64,000 nt of DNA from G963662905 sp965230045 (GTDB lineage Bacteria; Bacteroidota; Bacteroidia; Bacteroidales; WRLA01). Positions 52,768 through 61,665 of the stretch are shown in pieces (position 1 is the first letter of the stretch; every line of letters begins with the position of its first letter). The notes beneath the pieces are model-generated. The model had not been told where the DNA came from. It did no database searches and was given only the letters and a program-made list of their open reading frames with translations. Location: assembly GCA_965230045.1 (NCBI GenBank), contig OZ245940.1, positions 868,001 through 932,000 of the forward strand. Reading direction: 5' to 3'. The position numbers were made by a program, and so were the translations under genes.

Positions 52768-55407
52768 ATGAAACGATTTTTATTGGTTTTTGGATTAATG
52801 TTTTTCCTAACTGCCTCTATTTATGCAGACTGGGATTTGAAGGAAAAAATCTGGCAAAATGATGGGGGGTATCACACAGAATTTTTTGGCCATTCTGTTG
52901 CCATTGATGGTGACTACGCAATCGTAGGAGCGCCTTATGATGATGAGGATGAATATCCTGATATTAGCTTTGGTGCAGCTTATATTTATGAATTTGAGGG
53001 AGATGATTGGGTGTTCAAGCAGAAGCTGCAACCAAGCGAAGAGGATAAAACAATGTTTCAGTTTGGCTATTCCGTTGCCATTGATGGTGATTATGCCATA
53101 GTTGGAGCAAATAATGCCTGGATCGAGGTTGACGATGTTGAGTACCATATCGGAGCTGCCTATATTTTTAAACGTATTGCTGGTGTTTGGACAGAAATGA
53201 CTAAACTCCAACCCACTGATGGTGATCTTGAACAGGGACGGTATGGGAGTTCTGTTGCCATTGATGGAGAATACGCATTAATTGGAGAACATTATGGTGA
53301 TGACGACTTGGGTGCTGCTTATGTTTATAAAAGAAATGGGGAAGACTGGTCTCAGAAGCAGAAACTCACGGCCAGCGATGCTCAGGGACTCCAATGGTTT
53401 GGCTACAGCCTGGATATTGAAGGAGGTCATGCATTCATTGGGTGTTTGGGTAGTCAGAGTGTATATGTTTTTGGTTTAGATGGAGGTAATTGGACGCAAA
53501 AACAGATATTTGATAAGAATGGTGGAAATAACGGCGAATATGGTCAGTCAATTTCAATGGATGGAGATTATGCCCTTGTAGGGGATTATTATGATGCTAT
53601 TTATATTTCTGGGCATTGGGAAAGAAGAGGGGCAGTCTATCCCTATAAATGGGACGGTAACAGCTGGGTGGAACAACCTAGATTTTATGTATCTAAAGAT
53701 AATGATGAGGTAGTACAGTTTGGATATTCTGTTTGTATTGATGGAGATTATGCCTTGGTTGGTGATAATTATGATTCAGAAAATGGAATGTGGACCGGCG
53801 CAGCATATCTTTTCAAAAGGGATGGCAATATATGGGTGGAACAGCAAAGGTTTATCGATAATGATGGATTTCCATGTGACCAATTTGGGTGGTCTGTTTC
53901 CATTAGTGGGGATAATTTTATCGTAGGAGCCTATCATGCTAAAGTTGAAGATGTTAATTATGTGGGAGCGGCATTTACATACTATAACAGTGTGCAACAA
54001 ATTACATGGGATGGTTCTGAAAGCAAAGACTGGAATACAGCCGCCAACTAGGATCTGGGTGTAGTGCCAGGTACAAATCATAGTGTTTTAATACCCTCGG
54101 GACTAACAAATTATCCTGAAATTGGCCCCGACGATAATGCTGTAAGTGTTGACCTTACAGTAAACAATGGTGCTGCGCTTACGATACTGAGCGGAGGGTC
54201 ATATATTCCAACAGGTACCATTACAAATAACGGAACTATTGAAATTAAGCGTAGCATTCCTAATGATGAATGGCATCATATTTCTTCACCTGTTTCAAAT
54301 GCGACAGCAGAAGTATTTGCCGGGGAATTTCTCTTAAATTGGTCAGAAGCAACCGAAAGCTGGAATGATATTGATGACGCTAACTTTAACCTGGAATTAG
54401 GCAGAGGATATTCATTATGGGGTGATGCCAAAGGCGATTATACGTTTAGCGGCATCCCACGTAGTGGAAGCGTAACAATTAACCTAACCAATAATGCCGG
54501 TAAAGGAGGCTATTCGGGCTTTAACCTTTTAGGAAATCCATTTACATCCGCATTCGATTGGGAACAAACCAATTTTGGTTCAATCTATTATTGGGACGGG
54601 GATCAGCAACGATATGCAGAATGGAATAGCTGGTCAGGTGGTAATAATGGCGGCAAAAAATTTATTCCTCCCATGCAAGGTTTTTTTGTTGAATCATTTT
54701 CAAATAATTATGAGCTGAGATTCCCATATACAGCCAGGGTACATACTTATGCCAATACTTTTTGGAAAGAAGAAACCAACGATCAGCGCATCCGCTTAAT
54801 AGCATCTTCTGCAAGTGGTCTTAATGACGAAACTTTATTGGTTTTCAATGATGCGGCTATGGCCGGTTTTGAACATGCCACCGATGCGCGCAAGCTTTTC
54901 TCCGGAACCGAAGGAATGCCCGAGCTTTACAGCATAGGCAACGATAACAGGCTTTCCATAGACATGAGGCCATTGGTTTCTGAAATCCAACTGGGTTTCT
55001 CCAACGATCAAAGCGGGACCTATAGCATCGCAGCCAGTGAAATCAGCAAACTGGAAAATGCTACACTGGAAGACACCAAGTTAGATGTCTTACATAAGCT
55101 TGCAGATGGAGCATATACCTTTGAATGGGAAGCAGGAGAAGATGAAAAACGTTTTAAACTGCATTTGGGCACCACATCCATAAATGATGTGGAATTGTCT
55201 GCTGTACAGGTTTACCCATTCGGAGAAGAAATTATGATCAAGTCCGAAATCCTGGCAAGCGAAATCACGCTTACTGATATATCTGGCCGTGTTCTGGGCG
55301 AATGGCAAAACCTTGCCCGCATTCCGGCGCCACAAACAGCAGGCATTTACCTGGTGACGATCAATGCCAGCAATCAAAAAGTGACAAAGAAAATCCTAAT
55401 CAAATAA
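52768..55407 (+). pseudogene. FG-GAP-repeat T9SS protein (copy 2), split by an in-frame TAG
   Basis: This paralogue of the 49578 gene has the same signal peptide region, seven FG-GAP repeats and T9SS tail. The frame is continuous for 880 codons except for one TAG at 54049-54051. Copy 1 has TGG (Trp) at the same place: NTAANWDLN there, NTAAN*DLG here. A single G-to-A change therefore truncates it to 427 residues, removing the T9SS tail. The second half (54052-55407) stays fully open and closely similar to copy 1, so the change is recent, or the codon is read through, or it is a sequencing error. Restart at the GTG at 54064 has no visible support. Confidence 0.88.
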
Positions 55408-55421
55408 CAAAACAAACATGA

Positions 55422-55546
55422 AAGAGACCCTCACCCGTAAAGACGCACGGCCGTGCGTCTCTTATAGCACCGCCCTGCGTCTCTTATAGCACAACCGTGC
55501 GTCCCATGAAGCGCAACAGCCTGCAAGGAAACAATGAGGGTCTCTT
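55422..55546 (+). promoter_or_regulatory. Inverted repeat between FG-GAP gene and small CTERM gene (unit 2)
   Basis: AAGAGACCCTCA (55422-55433) and TGAGGGTCTCTT (55535-55546) repeat the 12-base stem of unit 1. The interior differs and contains a perfect 20-base palindrome at 55441-55460 (AGACGCACGG and its complement) and further GCGTCTCTTATAGCAC repeats. Confidence 0.75.
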
Positions 55547-55562
55547 ACAAAAACATATCATT

Positions 55563-55769
55563 ATGAAAAAAATAATCACACTTATCGCAATTGTTTTTAT
55601 CGCTGTTTCATTAAATGCGCAAGCTCCTCCTCATCCAAACGGAGGCGACAATCCCCTGGATAATGGAAATGCACGTGTTCCCGGAGGCGGCGCACCTGTT
55701 GGTGGAGGATTATTTGTACTGCTTGGCCTGGGTGCCGCATATGGCGTAAAAAAGTGGGGCTCGAAATAA
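55563..55769 (+). CDS. 68-residue exported protein with PID-CTERM-like tail (copy 2)
   Basis: This is the second copy of the protein at 52349, differing only by a few residues in the signal peptide (MKKIITLIAIVFIAVSLNAQ). The mature part is identical, and so is the DNA from about 55604 to the stop and just past it. The ATG at 55563 is preceded by the same CATATCATT leader. Such perfect identity beside the diverged FG-GAP repeats suggests recent duplication or gene conversion. A terminator follows at 55801. Confidence 0.75.
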   Translation: MKKIITLIAIVFIAVSLNAQAPPHPNGGDNPLDNGNARVPGGGAPVGGGLFVLLGLGAAYGVKKWGSK

Positions 55770-55800
55770 TCTGTAAGTAAAGTCAATGATTCAAAGGATT

Positions 55801-55838
55801 AAAGGCATTCCGGGAATTCGGAATGCCTTTATTTTTTT
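55801..55838 (+). terminator. Terminator after the second FG-GAP/CTERM unit
   Basis: AAAGGCATTCCG and CGGAATGCCTTT arms flank GGAATT and are followed by a T run. No equivalent follows unit 1. Confidence 0.9.
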
Positions 55839-55936
55839 GCTTTTGCCCTTGATGTTAAAAGCTTTGTTCCCATCCGTTTTTCTAAGGTTTTTTGCCTTTC
55901 AAAATTCAAAACGTACAATAAACCCTAAAAGCCCCG

Positions 55937-55966
55937 TTTGCGGTTCGGAAAAATAAAATATTTTTG
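55937..55966 (+). promoter_or_regulatory. Promoter of porW
   Basis: TTTG (55937-55940) and TATTTTTG (55959-55966) are 18 bases apart, a full match to the Bacteroidota -33/-7 pattern, about 95 bases upstream of the ATG. Confidence 0.75.
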
Positions 55967-56061
55967 CAGAAAAACTGTTAATAATGCTGTAATCAGCATC
56001 TTTTTGGTTTTTTGATACCAGTTTAAACAGCCATTTATGGCTCAGCAAATTAGATTATTGA

Positions 56062-58773
56062 ATGCGGAATTTTAAGCTTTTAATCCACAAAATATACCCG
56101 GGCATTGGTCTGCTAATGATCTTTGCATTTGTTTTGTCGTCATGTTCTACCAAAAAAAACACTTTTACGCGACGTGTTTACCACAATCTTACAGCACATT
56201 ATAATGGCTGGTGGAACGGTAACGAAAGCCTCAAAGAAGGCGTTTATGAGCTTGATTTCAAAACCCGCGATAATTATGCGGAAGTATTGCCCGCCCTCAA
56301 AAGTGTTCCCGAAAACGAAGCGACCTCAATGGCGCCTTATGCCGACCGTGCCATCGAAAAGGGCAGTATGGTCATTCAGCGACATTCCATGTATTTTAAC
56401 CAAAAAGAATTCTGTCGCTGGATTGATGACAGTTATTTTTTAATTGGTAAAGCCTACTTTTTTAAACGCGAATACCAAAGTGCCCGCCGCACATTTGAGT
56501 TTATCCTCAGTAAATATGATGATCAAAATATGTTGATCATGGCGCGCTTGTGGCTTGTGCGTACTTTTGATGAGCTCGAAAAATACAGTAAAGCGCAAAC
56601 CGAACTCGAGCTGCTGCGCACGCAAGTGGAAGATTTGGAAATCCCGGCACGTATGGTGGGCTTTTACGAACTGGTTTTTGCAAACCATTATATCCTCCAA
56701 CGGAATTACAAGGCCGCAAAACCGCACCTGCTTACATCGCTCGATTATCTGCGCACCAAAGATACACGCCTTCGCGTGATGTTTATTTTGGGCCAGATTT
56801 ATTATGAAGAAGGCGATAATCAGGAAGCAATGGCCTATTTCGAGAAAGTGATCCGCAAAAACCCTCCTTACGAAATGGCCTTTAATGCCCACATTTACAT
56901 GGCGCGCTGCTATGATTCCGAAAGCGGAAACAGCGAAGCCATCGTAAAACAGCTCAACCGTATGCTCGACGATGCAAAAAACCATGACTATAAAGATCAG
57001 ATTTATTACGCACTTTCCGAAATTGCTTTCAAACAAAATGATACAGCTCAGGGGCTGGATTACCTGAGGCTTTCCGTGGCAACAAGTGTCTCCAACGATT
57101 ACCAAAAATCAGTTTCTGCGCTCGAAGCCGCCGATATCTTTTTTAACCGTCAGGATTATGAAAACGCTCAGGCTTATTACGATACAACCATGCTGGCCTT
57201 GCCGCAGGATTATCCTGATTACGACCAAATAGAGCGTAAAACCAATGTGCTTTCGTCCCTGGTAAGCAATATGATTATCATAAACGAACAAGACAGCTTG
57301 CAGATGCTGGCGCAAATGGATGAGGCGGAACGAAATGAATTTATCGATGGCATCATCCAGAAATATATTGAAGAAGAAAAACGCCGTCAGGAAGAAGAAC
57401 AGGCAAGGGCTGCTGACCTTCAGCTATTGCAGCAGGCCGGTCGCAGTATGAACCGTCCGGGCGCACAAGGTGGCGGATGGTATTTTTATAATCCGCAGGC
57501 CATGAGCATGGGCTATTCTGAATTTGTTAAAACCTGGGGCAAAAGGAAACTGGAAGACCTGTGGCGCCTCTCCAAAAAAGCAGCTCAGTCTTTTGATGAG
57601 TTTGAAGATGAGCTGGCTATGGGAGCCGATTCCGTGGCAGTTGATACGTCCTCGATAAGCACCGACCCCAAAAAGCGTGAAACTTATCTGCAGTTTATCC
57701 CGCTCACAGAAGAACAAATGCTGGCATCCAACGAGCAAATAATCGACGCCTATTATAACAATGGGTTTATCTATAAGCAAGGTCTGAAAGATTTGCCCGA
57801 ATCAGAATCAGCCTTCGCGCAACTCGTAGAGCGCTTCCCTGATACCAGCGAAAACAAATACCTCCTGCAGGCTTACTATCAGCTTTATGCAATCAATACC
57901 GATTTGGGAAACAAGGAGGAAGCAGATCATTATCGCGAGCTTATCATTAATAATTATCCCGATAGCGATTATGCACGGATTTTAATTGATCCATCTTATT
58001 ATAAGGAAATTGAGAAGCGAAAAAATTATGTAAAGAACCTTTATCAGGATACTTATCAGGCATTCCGAAAAGGGCAGCATTACCTGGTCTTGCTGAATAC
58101 CGAAGATGTCCTTAAATCAAATCCGGATCATGAGCTAATTCCTAAATTCTTGATTATAAGGGCGATGGCTGTGGGTGATCTTGAATCGGCCGATTCGATG
58201 GCTTTTGCTTTGAACGAAATTACTATGAAATATCCATCTTCGGATGTGGGGCTTATCGCTTCTGATATGCTGAAATTGATGATGGCCAATGATCCTGATC
58301 TCGCAGGGCGTTTGGGCATCAGTGGCGGACAGATGGCGCAGGAAGCAATGGCCGAAGCAGCCAAACGGGAAGCAGCCAAACAGGAATCTATTTATTCCGA
58401 TAATCCGGCATCAATGCACTATTATTTAATGATTGCCGATGACCGGGAAGTGAAAATCAATGCGCTGAAAACCAAAATCTCTGATCATAACAAACGTTAC
58501 CATAAGCTCAAGGATTTATCCATTTCCAGCGTGATGCTCGACCAGAATATGCATATGATTACCGTCGGGAATTTCGTGGACAAGCCTTCTGCCATGGAGT
58601 ATTTTGAGGCAATTGGCGACGATCGCTATGTAATGGGCGGAATGGGTGACGACGTATATGATCATTTTGTAATTTCGACAGATAATTATCCGGTTTTTTA
58701 TAAAGACAAGGACGTAGATAAATATCTGAAGTTCTTTGAAGAAAAGTACACCAATAAAGGCGAAAATAAATAA
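56062..58773 (+). CDS. porW: T9SS lipoprotein PorW/SprE
   Basis: This 903-residue TPR lipoprotein is needed for type IX secretion, linking the PorKN rings and the Sov translocon in studied species. The signal ends FVLSSCSTKKNT (Cys near 29), and the mature start RVYHNLTAHYNGWWNGNESL is the diagnostic PorW/SprE motif. TPR helices follow (AYFFKREYQSARRTFEFIL, QIYYEEGDNQEAMAYFEKV), with an acidic, glutamine-rich coiled region near 430-470. The C-terminal region has a SPOR-like feel (MITVGNFVDKPSAMEYFEAIG). It leads a run with bactofilin and atpZ. It fits the many T9SS-tailed proteins in this window. Confidence 0.9.
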   Translation: MRNFKLLIHKIYPGIGLLMIFAFVLSSCSTKKNTFTRRVYHNLTAHYNGWWNGNESLKEGVYELDFKTRDNYAEVLPALKSVPENEATSMAPYADRAIEKGSMVIQRHSMYFNQKEFCRWIDDSYFLIGKAYFFKREYQSARRTFEFILSKYDDQNMLIMARLWLVRTFDELEKYSKAQTELELLRTQVEDLEIPARMVGFYELVFANHYILQRNYKAAKPHLLTSLDYLRTKDTRLRVMFILGQIYYEEGDNQEAMAYFEKVIRKNPPYEMAFNAHIYMARCYDSESGNSEAIVKQLNRMLDDAKNHDYKDQIYYALSEIAFKQNDTAQGLDYLRLSVATSVSNDYQKSVSALEAADIFFNRQDYENAQAYYDTTMLALPQDYPDYDQIERKTNVLSSLVSNMIIINEQDSLQMLAQMDEAERNEFIDGIIQKYIEEEKRRQEEEQARAADLQLLQQAGRSMNRPGAQGGGWYFYNPQAMSMGYSEFVKTWGKRKLEDLWRLSKKAAQSFDEFEDELAMGADSVAVDTSSISTDPKKRETYLQFIPLTEEQMLASNEQIIDAYYNNGFIYKQGLKDLPESESAFAQLVERFPDTSENKYLLQAYYQLYAINTDLGNKEEADHYRELIINNYPDSDYARILIDPSYYKEIEKRKNYVKNLYQDTYQAFRKGQHYLVLLNTEDVLKSNPDHELIPKFLIIRAMAVGDLESADSMAFALNEITMKYPSSDVGLIASDMLKLMMANDPDLAGRLGISGGQMAQEAMAEAAKREAAKQESIYSDNPASMHYYLMIADDREVKINALKTKISDHNKRYHKLKDLSISSVMLDQNMHMITVGNFVDKPSAMEYFEAIGDDRYVMGGMGDDVYDHFVISTDNYPVFYKDKDVDKYLKFFEEKYTNKGENK

Positions 58774-58794
58774 CCATCAACACGAATTGCAGGC

Positions 58795-59172
58795 ATGGCC
58801 AGAAATACAAACGGCGATAACAGTAGCGTAAATATACTCGGTCCCGGAACAGAAGTAAAAGGCGATATCATTTCTAATGGTGATATCCGCATCGACGGTA
58901 AATTGGTAGGAAGCATCAAAACGGATGGCAAGCTGGTAGTAGGACAAACCGGTGTCATTGAAGGAGAAGTTGAATGCAAAAATTCAGACCTGGCCGGGAG
59001 TTTCCAAGGAAAAATTACAGTTTCTGAGCTGCTTGTGCTAAAAGCTACGGTTAAAGTAAAGGGCGATATTTACACATCTAAGCTTTCTATTGAACCCGGA
59101 GCCGTTTTTACCGGTACATGCAATATGGATGGTTCCGAAAGGGCCGTAAATGCAGGAAGAAAACAAAAATAA
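58795..59172 (+). CDS. Bactofilin
   Basis: This 125-residue polymer-forming cytoskeletal protein has the right-handed beta-helix pattern typical of DUF583: GTEVKGDIISNGDIRIDGKLVGSIKTDGKLVVGQTGVIEG. Short unstructured ends flank the core. It follows porW by 21 bases, and its last 23 bases overlap the atpZ gene. Confidence 0.93.
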   Translation: MARNTNGDNSSVNILGPGTEVKGDIISNGDIRIDGKLVGSIKTDGKLVVGQTGVIEGEVECKNSDLAGSFQGKITVSELLVLKATVKVKGDIYTSKLSIEPGAVFTGTCNMDGSERAVNAGRKQK

Positions 59173-59365
59173 ACCCTTGTTTCAGTATGCCCGCTACAGC
59201 GGCATGGCTTTTCAGATGCTGGGAATTATCCTCATAGGTGTTTGGGGTGGCTATGAATTGGATAAGTACCTGAACAGTAAACCCGTCTTTACTGTTATTT
59301 TAACCGTTTTATCTGTTGTGCTGGCCATTTATCAGGCGGTCAGGGATTTGTTAAAGAAAAAATAG
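59150..59365 (+). CDS. AtpZ/AtpI-family membrane protein
   Basis: This 71-residue protein has two membrane helices (SGMAFQMLGIILIGVWGGYEL and VFTVILTVLSVVLAIYQAV) and a basic end. AtpZ/AtpI proteins are made with F-type ATP synthase and assist its assembly or Mg/Ca uptake. In many Bacteroidota it precedes atpB; here the ATP synthase genes are not present downstream. It overlaps the bactofilin gene and is one base from the next gene. Confidence 0.85.
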   Translation: MQEENKNKPLFQYARYSGMAFQMLGIILIGVWGGYELDKYLNSKPVFTVILTVLSVVLAIYQAVRDLLKKK

Positions 59366-59366
59366 T

Positions 59367-59759
59367 ATGGATCATAACAGCTCAAGAATATTTAATAAAG
59401 GAATTGTTTCTCTCAGCCTGATAATCGCTGCGCTGAGTTTTGGGGTCTCTCAGGTATTGCCCCCTGCCTTTGTCAGTCCAACCTGGCCTTATCTCATTGT
59501 GTTTTTTCTGGCAGTCAGTATTTTGCTTCACCGTTTGATGCTGAAATCCATTCAGGGCAGGCCGGCGCGTACCGTGAACTTTTTTATGCTTCTTACGGTT
59601 GTTAAGTTGTTCCTGTTTATGGGAATTATAATTGTTTATGCTTTATCTTTCAGGTCCGATGCCCTGCCATTTGGTGTTTGGTTCTTCGTCTATTATATGG
59701 TTTATACCTTTTATGAGGTTCATGGCATCCTGAAAGCGACCCGGTCAAAAAATCAGTAA
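59367..59759 (+). CDS. Four-helix membrane protein of the atp-gene neighbourhood
   Basis: This 130-residue protein has four hydrophobic segments (about 13-31, 38-58, 72-92, 101-120). It has the size and position of the uncharacterised membrane protein that usually sits between atpZ and atpB in Bacteroidota. No sequence motif identifies a function. It is one base after atpZ and two bases before queD. Confidence 0.65.
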   Translation: MDHNSSRIFNKGIVSLSLIIAALSFGVSQVLPPAFVSPTWPYLIVFFLAVSILLHRLMLKSIQGRPARTVNFFMLLTVVKLFLFMGIIIVYALSFRSDALPFGVWFFVYYMVYTFYEVHGILKATRSKNQ

Positions 59760-59761
59760 TT

Positions 59762-60172
59762 ATGATGTACATCACCCGCAGGGAGCGATTTAATGCCGCT
59801 CATCGTTTATACCGTGAAGATTTTACCGATGAAGAAAACCTGGATACTTTTGGGAAATGCAGTAACCCCAATTGGCACGGGCACAACTATATTTTGCACG
59901 TAACTGTGCGCGGGGATGTAAATCCTGATACCGGCTTCTTGATGAATTTGAAAGATCTGAGCCGGATTATGAAAGAGAAAGTAATTTCAAAACTGGATCA
60001 TAAAAATATAAACCTGGAAGTTGATTTTATGAAAGGAAAATATGCATCCACAGAAATGCTGGCCATAAGCATATGGAATGAGCTGATAGCGCCGGTGGAA
60101 GCCCTGGGCGCCCGGATGCATTGCGTTAAACTCCAGGAAACGGAAAATAACTATGTGGAATATTATGGGTAA
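59762..60172 (+). CDS. queD: 6-pyruvoyl/6-carboxy-tetrahydropterin synthase (QueD family)
   Basis: This 136-residue enzyme converts dihydroneopterin triphosphate, the product of FolE, into a carboxy- or pyruvoyl-tetrahydropterin, most often for queuosine. Zinc ligands are in NAAHRLY and HGHNY, and the catalytic cysteine in GKCSNPNWHGHNY. The C-terminal QETENNYVEYYG is typical. The start may be the first or second of two adjacent ATGs. folE follows after 39 bases, so substrate and enzyme are encoded together. Confidence 0.92.
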   Translation: MMYITRRERFNAAHRLYREDFTDEENLDTFGKCSNPNWHGHNYILHVTVRGDVNPDTGFLMNLKDLSRIMKEKVISKLDHKNINLEVDFMKGKYASTEMLAISIWNELIAPVEALGARMHCVKLQETENNYVEYYG

Positions 60173-60211
60173 TGCTTTTGGTATATCCATATCAAATAAA
60201 ATATTTTAGCT

Positions 60212-60856
60212 ATGAAAAGCAATAATGAAGATTTGGGAATGAACCGGCTGGAAGATCCGGAAGGCTACGAATTGATTGAAAACTATAATCAGGAAGCAAC
60301 CGAAGCCATGACGCAATATTATCGCGGCATCCTCGAAAGTATTGGTGAAGACCCGGAACGCGAAGGCCTGGTAAAAACCCCGCTCAGAGTTGCCAAAGCC
60401 ATGCAGTTCCTGACTAAAGGTTATCATGCCAACCCGGAAAAAATCCTGCGCTCGGCTATGTTCAAGGAAGAATATAAGCAAATGGTCATTGTTAAAGATA
60501 TTGAGATTTATTCGCTTTGTGAGCATCATATGATCCCATTTATCGGGAAAGCGCATGTGGCCTATATCCCAAATGGATATATCACAGGCTTGAGCAAAAT
60601 TGCCCGTGTAGTGGAGGCTTTCTCTCGCCGTCTGCAGGTACAGGAGCGTTTAACAACCCAAATCAAAGATTGTATCCAAAACACGCTGAACCCGCTTGGA
60701 GTGGCTGTTGTTATTGAAGCACAGCACCTTTGTATGGCTATGCGCGGGGTGCAAAAACAGAATTCGGTTACCACCACCAGCGATTTTACCGGTGCGTTTA
60801 CAAGAGAAGAAACCCGTGAAGAGTTTATCCACCTGATCAGTACGCGTTTGCATTAA
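60212..60856 (+). CDS. folE: GTP cyclohydrolase I
   Basis: FolE opens GTP to dihydroneopterin triphosphate for folate and queuosine synthesis. The 214 residues include zinc ligands Cys and His in SLCEHHMIPF and Cys in QHLCMAMRGVQKQ, plus HVAYIPNGYITGLSKIAR. It follows queD and probably shares its transcript. Confidence 0.97.
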   Translation: MKSNNEDLGMNRLEDPEGYELIENYNQEATEAMTQYYRGILESIGEDPEREGLVKTPLRVAKAMQFLTKGYHANPEKILRSAMFKEEYKQMVIVKDIEIYSLCEHHMIPFIGKAHVAYIPNGYITGLSKIARVVEAFSRRLQVQERLTTQIKDCIQNTLNPLGVAVVIEAQHLCMAMRGVQKQNSVTTTSDFTGAFTREETREEFIHLISTRLH

Positions 60857-60865
60857 TCTACTTTA

Positions 60866-60873
60866 TATTTTTG
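60866..60873 (+). promoter_or_regulatory. TAnnTTTG promoter box of the Bax-inhibitor-1 gene
   Basis: TATTTTTG lies 30 bases before the ATG at 60903, with TTTG 15 bases upstream (60847-60850), a short spacer. Confidence 0.5.
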
Positions 60874-60902
60874 AAATTCGAAAAATTAAAAAAATATCAA
60901 AT

Positions 60903-61622
60903 ATGAATCAAAATTTCAATTTTCAGGAACTGACCGGCAAAGCACCGGCAGGAAGCCTGGCCAAAGCATTTATGTCGAAAGTATTCCTGTGGATGACCAT
61001 CGCAATGGCCATAACAGCATATACTTCTTATGCTTTTGCATCAAACCCGTCATTGATGAATATGCTGGTGAATGAAAACGGCATGTCGGCTTTGGGCTGG
61101 ATCGTGACTTTTGCCCCATTCGGTTTTGTTTTGTTGATGTCCTTTGGCTTTAACCGCCTTAACGCCATGACACTGGCTTTGCTTTTTGGTGTTTTTAGTG
61201 TTTTGATGGGCATGAGCCTGAGCTTTATACTGCTGGTCTATACGGCAGGAAGCGTATTTAAAACTTTTATCGTAACGGGCGCTACTTTTGGCCTGATGGC
61301 ATTGCTCGGATATACGACCAAAACCGATCTTACAAAATTTGGTTCCATTCTTTTTATGGGACTGATTGGCATCATCATCGCCTCCTTAGTGAATATGTTT
61401 ATGGCTTCGGCTATGGTTGATTATATCATCAGCATCCTGGGTGTTTTGATTTTCACCGGGCTTACCGCCTATGATGTGCAACGCCTAAAGCGCATTGGCA
61501 GCGGTGTGGAGTACGGTTCCGAACCGGCTCAAAAGCTTGCCATTCTTGGTGCGTTAACCTTATATCTCGACTTTATTAATTTATTTTTATTTTTGCTGCG
61601 CTTTTTAGGAGATCGCCGTTAA
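60903..61622 (+). CDS. Bax inhibitor-1/YccA-family membrane protein
   Basis: This 239-residue inner-membrane protein has seven hydrophobic segments. The C-terminal ILGVLIFTGLTAYDVQRLK and LDFINLFLFLLRFLGDRR are the family signature. Relatives include E. coli YccA, which restrains FtsH, and calcium-leak channels. No neighbour points to a partner. The fabD gene follows 43 bases later. Confidence 0.92.
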   Translation: MNQNFNFQELTGKAPAGSLAKAFMSKVFLWMTIAMAITAYTSYAFASNPSLMNMLVNENGMSALGWIVTFAPFGFVLLMSFGFNRLNAMTLALLFGVFSVLMGMSLSFILLVYTAGSVFKTFIVTGATFGLMALLGYTTKTDLTKFGSILFMGLIGIIIASLVNMFMASAMVDYIISILGVLIFTGLTAYDVQRLKRIGSGVEYGSEPAQKLAILGALTLYLDFINLFLFLLRFLGDRR

Positions 61623-61665
61623 TTTTTGGACGATTTCGGGCAATTTATACACTAAAAATTATTTT

